Of a DNA stretch of 64,000 nucleotides, positions 1 through 4,352 are shown piece by piece. The position numbers and the translations under genes are program-made. The notes beneath the pieces were generated by a model. That model saw only the letters and a program-made list of their open reading frames with translations. It ran no database searches and was not told the DNA's origin. Source of the DNA: a virus. Position 1 is the first letter of the stretch, and each line of letters begins with the position of its first letter. Location: positions 62,001 to 126,000 of the IMG/VR virus record IMGVR_UViG_3300044701_002789. One strand, given 5' to 3'.

Positions 1-6
1 GTCAAG

Positions 7-80
7 CACCTCAGGTAGGATTCGAACCTACGGCTAACCGCTTAGAAGGCGGATACTCTAGTCCACTGAGTTACTGAGGC
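7..80 (-). tRNA. tRNA-Arg (anticodon TCT)
   Basis: Read on the minus strand this folds as a complete cloverleaf of 74 nt. The acceptor stem GCCTCAG pairs with CTGAGGT, with one G-U pair at the end. The anticodon loop is CTTCTAA, giving TCT, which reads AGA. The T arm is GTAGG-TTCGAAT-CCTAC. The discriminator is G and no CCA is encoded. It is the last of three clustered tRNA genes. Upstream there is a TTGACA box (98-103) but no good -10 box, so it is probably co-transcribed with the tRNA-Val gene. AGA fits an AT-rich phage in a host that uses this codon less. Confidence 0.93.
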
Positions 81-103
81 AAAAGACAACTTAATGTTGT
101 CAA

Positions 104-224
104 TAGGAACGCTGGGGATTGAACCCAGAACCTCCCACTTATTCGGTATAGAGGGTACTGCCCCCCCATTAACAATCTTTTGATACCGTAAGGTGGGTGC
201 TCTAACCACTTGAGCTACGTTCCC
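104..224 (-). tRNA. tRNA-Val (TAC), anticodon loop interrupted by 47 nt
   Basis: The minus strand gives a standard acceptor stem (GGGAACG with CGTTCCT), a D arm (GCTC/GAGC), an anticodon stem (CCCAC with GTGGG) and a T arm (CTGGG-TTCAATC-CCCAG). The gene is 121 nt, about 46 nt too long. The extra bases, 141-187, lie in the anticodon loop directly after TAC. Removing them leaves the loop CTTACAA, the usual tRNA-Val loop. The insert has complementary ends (CGGTAT, starting in the anticodon, with ATACCG) and an inner GC-rich hairpin. It is far too short for a normal group I intron. The gene may be a pseudogene or may carry an unusual intron. Confidence 0.72.
141..187 (-). other. 47-nt insertion in the tRNA-Val anticodon loop
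   Basis: The segment sits between positions equivalent to tRNA nucleotides 36 and 37. Its ends pair (GGTAT/ATACC), and an inner stem of about 5 bp forms from a run of seven G and CCCTC. What is seen is an intron-like insertion. Whether it is spliced cannot be told from sequence. Confidence 0.6.
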
Positions 225-233
225 AATCAGACA

Positions 234-262
234 ATCGTATGGTATTTATACCAGATTGTCAA
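234..262 (-). promoter_or_regulatory. sigma70-like promoter of tRNA-Val
   Basis: The minus strand reads TTGACA (262-257), a 17-bp spacer, then TACGAT (239-234). Transcription would start about 3 nt before the mature tRNA 5' end. The site lies inside an inverted repeat GACAATC/GATTGTC (230-236 and 254-260). The spacer also contains TATAAATA (250-243), a T4-type late box. Confidence 0.6.
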
Positions 263-345
263 TGGGAGCAGGGGGACTTGAACCCCCACGGGCACTGCCC
301 AACGGATTTTAAGTCCGGTGCGTCTACCGATTCCGCCACGCTCCC
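263..345 (-). tRNA. tRNA-Leu (anticodon TAA)
   Basis: This is an 83-nt minus-strand cloverleaf with the long variable arm expected of class II tRNAs. The acceptor is GGGAGCG with TGCTCCC, the discriminator is A, and the anticodon loop is CTTAAAA, giving TAA. The T arm has loop TTCAAGT. Cyanobacterial tRNA-Leu(UAA) genes usually carry a group I intron, and this phage copy has none. It is preceded by its own promoter. Confidence 0.93.
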
Positions 346-354
346 GATGGGACA

Positions 355-383
355 ATCATAAGGCACGAACCTCAGATTGTCAA
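355..383 (-). promoter_or_regulatory. sigma70-like promoter of tRNA-Leu
   Basis: The minus strand reads TTGACA (383-378), a 17-bp spacer, then TATGAT (360-355). The predicted start is about 3 nt before the mature tRNA. It has the same GACAATC/GATTGTC inverted repeat (351-357 and 375-381) as the tRNA-Val promoter. Confidence 0.7.
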
Positions 384-424
384 GGGGTGGAGTGGAGAGC
401 GGGTGGCGCTCCCTCAACCACCCC
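384..424 (-). other. long GC-rich RNA hairpin between the H1-like gene and the tRNAs
   Basis: GGGGTGG (384-390) is complementary to CCACCCC (418-424), and an inner perfect stem pairs GAGCG (397-401) with CGCTC (407-411). There is no T-run, so it is not a classic terminator. It may protect or terminate the mRNA of the gene to its right, or be a tRNA relic. Confidence 0.5.
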
Positions 425-453
425 TACAAGATACCAGACAGATGGGGTGCCTG

Positions 454-645
454 TCAACCCCCCTTTACCTCTTTCCTGGTGTTCTTCTCTTCTGTGATCT
501 CGGCGCGGCGAGACTTGACTAGTTTAGTAATTTCTTGCAATGCCTTGCGTGCGCGGGTGCCTGCAGCATTATTACCATTAGTAAACTTTTCGTCTTCAAC
601 TTTCCAAGACTCAAAGGCGTCAAGAAGTTCTTGTGATGTAGACAT
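454..645 (-). CDS. histone H1-like (Hc1-type) small DNA-binding protein
   Basis: This 63-aa protein has the signature of the bacterial histone H1-like Hc1 family, a block close to GNNAAGTRARKAL followed by a basic helix (EITKLVKSRRAEI). Such proteins coat DNA. In a phage the role could be DNA compaction or interference with host transcription; this is inference. I chose ATG at 645 because GGAG lies 8 nt upstream, and an in-frame TTG at 657 would place that ribosome site inside the gene. A late box (TATAAATA, 677-670) lies 25 nt upstream. The gene is followed by the hairpin at 384-424 and the tRNA cluster. Confidence 0.75.
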   Translation of the reverse strand: MSTSQELLDAFESWKVEDEKFTNGNNAAGTRARKALQEITKLVKSRRAEITEEKNTRKEVKGG

Positions 646-669
646 AATAATCTCCAATAATTAAAAATT

Positions 670-677
670 TATTTATA
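670..677 (-). promoter_or_regulatory. late promoter box TATAAATA
   Basis: A perfect T4-type late box on the minus strand, 25 nt upstream of the H1-like gene start. Confidence 0.6.
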
Positions 678-681
678 CATG

Positions 682-1095
682 TTATTTGCAGTCTTCTACC
701 CAAGGAGCACACATTCTTATTGGTCCTCCTAATGATTTACACTCTTCAGTATAACATGTGTCATTATTTATAGGTTCTTCAATGTACTTTGGTTCATATT
801 TTTTATTAGCTTCTTTAATAATTCTATCATACTCGGGAGTCACTTTTTCTATTGCTCTATCAATATCTCTATTGATTCTTCTCTCAAGTTTTTTGGGATC
901 TTTGATAATAAAATCATTAATAGGTGTACTAGGATTTACTTCTCTTTGAACTTCATCAAAGAAATCCCAAATAAGTTCTTCTTTAATTCCAGTACAATTA
1001 GATAAAAATGCAATTATAGAGGTAAGAACAACTCCTATAATTGCATAAGTTTTAATATCTGGTTTTTTATTTCCAAAATTAAATTTAAATTTCAT
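682..1095 (-). CDS. hypothetical membrane-anchored protein, 137 aa
   Basis: I do not recognise a family. The N-terminus is basic (MKFKFNFGNKKPDIK) and is followed by one hydrophobic segment (about residues 17-33, YAIIGVVLTSIIAFL). The rest is a charged soluble part with many E, K and D and a probable helix around residues 60-100. Four cysteines in the last 35 residues (DTC, EEC, RMC, DC) could form disulfides outside the membrane. The topology suggests a membrane protein with its C-terminus exposed. It lies 6 nt downstream of the 198-aa gene and is probably co-transcribed with it. Confidence 0.75.
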   Translation of the reverse strand: MKFKFNFGNKKPDIKTYAIIGVVLTSIIAFLSNCTGIKEELIWDFFDEVQREVNPSTPINDFIIKDPKKLERRINRDIDRAIEKVTPEYDRIIKEANKKYEPKYIEEPINNDTCYTEECKSLGGPIRMCAPWVEDCK

Positions 1096-1101
1096 TCAAT
1101 A

Positions 1102-1698
1102 TTATTTTTTCTTTAAGAGTGCTTTACGATATTGTAAATCGGTTCTAGTGCCGGAATCCATACGACCTTGATTAGGTTGATGCTCCCCTGGTTTAGCAGG
1201 ACTTCCAACTCCTTTATAAGAACGATGCGAATAAGCAGCACCACTATGTTTAGAATCACCAGAAATCATCTTTCCGCCTTGAGAACGAGAATTCATATAA
1301 TCAGTTTCTGATTGCCCATGCCTACCTCTCCATAATTCTTGAAGAATACTATCTCTCCAACCCTCACTCATATTTACCATCATTTGCTCTGCTGCTTCTG
1401 AGGTTTCAGCATATCCTTCATCAAGAAGATGGGAGAGGATTATATCGTAGAGGTCGTAACTTTCGCGGTTTGTGTTTTTCTTAACACCTCTTTTATCTGC
1501 ATGGATTTTTTTCCTTACTGGTTCACCTTGGGTGTCCCAATCAGCAGGATGTAAAATATTTTCAAAATCGCGGGATTGTCTGCGCCCTACTCTTTGTCTT
1601 TCAGTTGCATTTCTGTATTTCTCAAGTTTATTTGCCTCACCAAGTTCCTGATCTTGATAAACCTGCGAATAAGCTTCTACTAAATCTACTGCTTCCAT
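1102..1698 (-). CDS. probable internal virion protein with a DEGY-type helical repeat, 198 aa
   Basis: The N-terminus contains LVE-AY, matching the T4 gp21 cleavage rule (L/I-x-E, then a small residue), and it resembles the start of the 503-aa protein at 4353-5864. Residues about 82-122 hold a helical block (DLYDIILSHLLDEGY ... MMVNMSEGWRDSIL) shared with that protein, about 75 per cent alike even at DNA level. The remainder is basic and rich in R, G and S. I infer a capsid-internal protein cleaved during head maturation. A late box lies 20 nt upstream, directly after a terminator. Confidence 0.75.
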   Translation of the reverse strand: MEAVDLVEAYSQVYQDQELGEANKLEKYRNATERQRVGRRQSRDFENILHPADWDTQGEPVRKKIHADKRGVKKNTNRESYDLYDIILSHLLDEGYAETSEAAEQMMVNMSEGWRDSILQELWRGRHGQSETDYMNSRSQGGKMISGDSKHSGAAYSHRSYKGVGSPAKPGEHQPNQGRMDSGTRTDLQYRKALLKKK

Positions 1699-1717
1699 TT
1701 TAACAATACTTTTCTTT

Positions 1718-1725
1718 TATTTATA
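1718..1725 (-). promoter_or_regulatory. late promoter box TATAAATA fused to terminator
   Basis: A perfect late box on the minus strand, 20 nt upstream of the 198-aa gene. Its first bases are the end of the T-run of the terminator at 1726-1747. Confidence 0.75.
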
Positions 1726-1747
1726 AAAAAAGGGACCCTAAGGTCCC
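1726..1747 (-). terminator. rho-independent terminator of the rlpA/lysozyme operon
   Basis: The minus strand forms GGGACC-TTAG-GGTCCC followed by a run of seven T. It lies 10 nt after the RlpA-like gene. Confidence 0.85.
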
Positions 1748-1757
1748 CGCTAAAATA

Positions 1758-2117
1758 TCAAATCACCCGATAACAAACTCTTGCAACTCCATTACTCGGA
1801 GAAGCAATGGATGCAAATGCACCATAAGACAAATCTAAATCACGACTAGCAATAAATGGACCCCTATCAGTCACACGAACAACCACAGACCTACCATTGG
1901 ATTGGTTTGTAACACGAAGGCGAGTTCCAAAAGGAAGCCAACGATGTGCTACAGAATTACCATAAGCATTGAATACATTTCCACTGGCAGTTAATTGTCC
2001 GTGAAATCCATCACCAACTCCATAATGAGAAGCAGTGGTACATCCACTTGCTGCCTTAGACTCAATAGGCAAAAGAACAGAAGAAAGAATAGCAAGAATT
2101 GAAAGTGTTTTAAACAT
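1758..2117 (-). CDS. rlpA: RlpA-like double-psi beta-barrel protein with signal peptide
   Basis: The N-terminus is a clear Sec signal peptide (hydrophobic residues 4-17, likely cut near SKA at 20-22). The mature part is a single RlpA-type double-psi beta-barrel: ASHYG, FHGQLTASG, AHRWLPFGTRLRVTN, VRVTDRGPF and DLSYGAF are the conserved blocks in order. Family members cut glycan strands lacking stem peptides or bind them. The C-terminal SPOR domain of bacterial RlpA is absent, so this is a minimal 119-aa form. It is 17 nt downstream of an exported lysozyme-like gene and ends at a terminator. A role in host wall degradation is inferred. Confidence 0.88.
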   Translation of the reverse strand: MFKTLSILAILSSVLLPIESKAASGCTTASHYGVGDGFHGQLTASGNVFNAYGNSVAHRWLPFGTRLRVTNQSNGRSVVVRVTDRGPFIASRDLDLSYGAFASIASPSNGVARVCYRVI

Positions 2118-2134
2118 AATTGAACTTCCTCACA

Positions 2135-2761
2135 TCAAGAATCAATGGTCGTATACTCAAACTTATTGAGATACTGCATAGCATAAGTTTCTCTTGGTCC
2201 CTTGTGACCCCAACGAATCCACTTAAACGCAAGACGCATATAATCGTTGATAGTACCTCCAGGACGACTCATGCGGTCTCTAATCATCTTCCAGTCAGGT
2301 TCATAAAACATATATTGAACCTGAGTCTCTAAAGTTGATGTATTACCACCATACCTTTTAGCAAAATGACCTAGACCATTGTATCTTGTTGAATCGGTCC
2401 ATTGTAAGATTCCATAACCACCACGATGACACCTATGATATGGAACTCTTGCACCTCCCTCACAAATATTGGGAACAAAGGTAGATTCTTGTTTAAGATT
2501 ACCCATAATTGTAGCAATTGCTACTTTATCACGAATACCTTCATCTTGAAGTGCATTTAAAACATAATGTTCATTTTCATTACACCCGTTACAAGTTATC
2601 CGTCTTTCTTTTGGTGTTTCCGGAGCAACCTCTTTGGTCGCTGTCTCCTGAATTGTGCTAGTTTGATTTAAAGTAGCATAACTCGGTGTTGGCAGTGTTG
2701 CCGCTGATGTTGCAACCGCACCAAGAAGAGATACGGTCACAGTTGTAAGGTTTTTTAGCAT
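2135..2761 (-). CDS. exported lysozyme-like protein (phage tail lysozyme family)
   Basis: Residues 1-29 form a signal peptide ending in PSYA. The core (about residues 63-205) matches the phage tail lysozyme (Phage_lysozyme2) fold: an IATIMGNLKQESTF helix with the likely catalytic Glu92, then GGYGILQWTDSTR. Cys57/Cys60 and Cys100/Cys111 could form disulfides outside the cytoplasm. Unlike baseplate lysozymes it is not fused to a tail protein and carries its own export signal. With the RlpA-like gene directly downstream it makes a two-gene cell-wall cassette, driven by the host-type promoter at 2891-2919. Confidence 0.85.
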   Translation of the reverse strand: MLKNLTTVTVSLLGAVATSAATLPTPSYATLNQTSTIQETATKEVAPETPKERRITCNGCNENEHYVLNALQDEGIRDKVAIATIMGNLKQESTFVPNICEGGARVPYHRCHRGGYGILQWTDSTRYNGLGHFAKRYGGNTSTLETQVQYMFYEPDWKMIRDRMSRPGGTINDYMRLAFKWIRWGHKGPRETYAMQYLNKFEYTTIDS

Positions 2762-2860
2762 TTAGTTTAATAGAACTCTACATCCGTTTAGAAGAAGGGG
2801 TACACCTCTTTTTAGGAGGCATCTTCCACGGCTCTAATTTTCAAATCAAGGACTCATAAT

Positions 2861-2883
2861 AAAAAACCCTGCTCATAACAGGG
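2861..2883 (-). terminator. hairpin plus T6; also the first bases of the lysozyme mRNA
   Basis: The minus strand forms CCCTG-TTATGAG-CAGGG followed by TTTTTT. It can terminate readthrough from the 161-aa gene. The host-type promoter at 2891-2919 predicts transcription starting one or two bases before this hairpin, so the same hairpin would be the 5' end of the next mRNA. Confidence 0.75.
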
Positions 2884-2890
2884 AATTTAC

Positions 2891-2919
2891 ATGATAAGTG
2901 ATTATTTAGGTTTTGTCAA
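2891..2919 (-). promoter_or_regulatory. sigma70-like promoter of the lysozyme/rlpA operon
   Basis: The minus strand reads TTGACA (2919-2914), 17 bp, then TATCAT (2896-2891). The predicted start is near 2884. Confidence 0.75.
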
Positions 2920-2924
2920 GAGAG

Positions 2925-3410
2925 TCACCTTCCAATCTGTCCACCTGAACGAGAAACACCAGTACCTCTACCACCAGGAACTGTTCCGTATCTTCCAGAC
3001 ACTCTGGTATCAGAAGGTTCTGCTGAACCAAGATCTTGACCAGTTTTTATGTTAGTCACTCGTCTTCTTTTGTTACCAGAAACTGTTCCAACAGAACTTG
3101 GCGAATCTGGTCCTATTCTACCTCTAACGCCAGTTTGAGCATATTGACTTCTATGAACTCTGCCAGAATCTTGCGCCCTTTGTGCTGCAGTTCTGGCAGG
3201 TTTACTCGCTTCGTGTCTTTGATCCTTATCGTTTATCGCCTTTGTTATTTGGGTGATTTTTCTTACAGATTTAGACATTGTTTGAGGATTTCTATCCCTT
3301 CGCAACTGAGCAACTTTTTGAGACGCTTTAGGTCTACCTTTTCCCCACCAGTCTATTGTTTCTTGCTCTGATTTTCTTGCTTCTAAAATAAACTCTCTAA
3401 AAGTTTTCAT
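2925..3410 (-). CDS. basic internal capsid protein with capsid-targeting sequence, 161 aa
   Basis: The start MKTFREFILEA closely matches the capsid-targeting sequence of T4 internal proteins (MKTYQEFIAEA), and I-L-E before A is a gp21 protease site. The rest is strongly basic and disordered: K/R/Q-rich to residue 100, then G/S/R-rich repeats ending GRGTGVSRSGGQIGR. I infer a protein packed inside the prohead, trimmed by gp21 and possibly injected with DNA. A late box GATAAATA (3434-3427) is 17 nt upstream. Family identity beyond the N-terminal tag is unknown. Confidence 0.78.
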   Translation of the reverse strand: MKTFREFILEARKSEQETIDWWGKGRPKASQKVAQLRRDRNPQTMSKSVRKITQITKAINDKDQRHEASKPARTAAQRAQDSGRVHRSQYAQTGVRGRIGPDSPSSVGTVSGNKRRRVTNIKTGQDLGSAEPSDTRVSGRYGTVPGGRGTGVSRSGGQIGR

Positions 3411-3426
3411 ATTACACTTTTAGAAA

Positions 3427-3434
3427 TATTTATC
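3427..3434 (-). promoter_or_regulatory. late promoter box GATAAATA
   Basis: Matches the NATAAATA late consensus on the minus strand, 17 nt upstream of the 161-aa gene. Confidence 0.6.
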
Positions 3435-3436
3435 AT

Positions 3437-3787
3437 TTAGACACTGCCTACAGTCTCATTTTCAGACCATTCATCATCATCTTTTTCAATAGAAAAGTAG
3501 TCAATTTCTTCAACACCTTCTGGAATGTTAATCCATTCCTCAAACTCCGCTTGAAGTGCCTTAGCATTACGATGCCTATCTGCTTCATGGAGAAGTTCAA
3601 TTTTCTTGATTGCCCAACCACGCACTTGATTGAGGCATTCATTTTCAATGTTGATGTCCAAGTTAGTTTCTTCCTCTTGTTTAATGGGAGTGGGTTCCTG
3701 AGGAACCTCCGACACCTTGGACTCTACCACATCCTGATCCCTTGTCAAGTGGTTGAGGAAGTTCTTAATCTTTCTGAAAAATTTCAT
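3437..3787 (-). CDS. hypothetical acidic protein, 116 aa
   Basis: The N-terminus is basic and helical (MKFFRKIKNFLNHL), possibly membrane-touching. A glutamate-rich linker (residues 25-50) is followed by a helical region (QVRGWAIKKIELLHEADRHRNAKALQAEFEEW, about 54-86) and a very acidic tail. No family is recognised, though I believe such proteins recur in cyanophages. It lies 26 nt upstream of the 161-aa gene. No good promoter was found directly upstream. Confidence 0.65.
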   Translation of the reverse strand: MKFFRKIKNFLNHLTRDQDVVESKVSEVPQEPTPIKQEEETNLDINIENECLNQVRGWAIKKIELLHEADRHRNAKALQAEFEEWINIPEGVEEIDYFSIEKDDDEWSENETVGSV

Positions 3788-3841
3788 TCCGTTTTTAATC
3801 TATATATGAACCTACATAGTCATATTAGCAATTCTTATCTA

Positions 3842-4267
3842 ATGACCTGGAAATATAACAATCAAGAGTTTACAGAAGTCCCAAAAGACATGGAAGGTTT
3901 TGTTTACCTTATTACAAATCTCACCAATGATAAAAAATACATTGGAAAGAAACACTTTTGGACAAGACAAAAAGATCGTAAAACAGGTCGCAGAAAAAAG
4001 AAAGAAAGTGATTGGAAAAAATATTTTGGTTCTTGTGATGAATTAATTGAAGACGTAAAAAATCTCGGAGAAGATAAATTTCTCCGAGAAATTTTATATC
4101 TATGTCCTCACAAGAAATCTATGAGTTTTTATGAGACTATGGAACAATTCAAAAGAGATGTAATTCTTAGAGAAGACTACTACAATACAAATGTTGAAGG
4201 TAAGTTCTTTAGTAGTGAAGTAGAGAATATTTATGAGATTGTTCTTAAAAGCTCTAAAGCTTTATAA
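3842..4267 (+). CDS. GIY-YIG nuclease, the only plus-strand gene accepted
   Basis: This 141-aa protein starts at MTWKYNN. Residues about 16-34 carry the GIY-YIG pattern (GFVYLITN, then KKYIGKKHFW). A lysine-rich stretch (RKTGRRKKKESDWKKY) and a later Glu follow, as in GIY-YIG nucleases. T4-like phages carry such enzymes as free-standing homing nucleases (seg family), though some act in DNA processing. It runs against every neighbouring gene and lacks an obvious ribosome site or promoter, which fits a mobile gene dropped into an intergenic gap. An in-frame ATG at 3807 is a possible earlier start. Confidence 0.82.
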   Translation: MTWKYNNQEFTEVPKDMEGFVYLITNLTNDKKYIGKKHFWTRQKDRKTGRRKKKESDWKKYFGSCDELIEDVKNLGEDKFLREILYLCPHKKSMSFYETMEQFKRDVILREDYYNTNVEGKFFSSEVENIYEIVLKSSKAL

Positions 4268-4291
4268 ACCATCTTCAAAACCGACAAACCG

Positions 4292-4320
4292 ATCCTAGCA
4301 ATAAAAAAGGGTCTTGTCAA
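4292..4320 (-). promoter_or_regulatory. possible weak sigma70-like promoter inside terminator
   Basis: The minus strand reads TTGACA (4320-4315) in the terminator loop and arm, 17 bp, then TAGGAT (4297-4292). It would run antisense to the GIY-YIG gene towards the 116-aa gene. The -10 box matches at only 4 of 6 positions. Confidence 0.35.
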
Positions 4321-4325
4321 GACCC
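4303..4325 (-). terminator. rho-independent terminator after the 503-aa gene
   Basis: The minus strand forms GGGTCTT-GAC-AAGACCC followed by TTTTTT, 28 nt after the stop codon. Confidence 0.88.
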
Positions 4326-4352
4326 CTTAGAGATGTTATGATTGAAAAATAA

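Noticed and set aside
141-187. Insertion as an ordinary group I intron.
   Set aside because: 47 nt cannot hold the group I core, so only 'intron-like insertion' is claimed.
438-457. TTGACA on the minus strand followed by TATCTT at 18 bp.
   Set aside because: The -10 box is weak, the spacer differs from the 17 bp of all better promoters, and it overlaps the end of the H1-like gene.
2778-2822. A 14-codon ORF (MPPKKRCTPSSKRM) with a GGAAG site upstream of the lysozyme gene.
   Set aside because: Too short to support as a gene; could be a leader peptide but no regulatory structure ties it to the next gene.
3721-3748. TTGACA with TAGAGT at 16 bp inside the 116-aa gene.
   Set aside because: Poor -10 and wrong spacing; probably coding sequence only.
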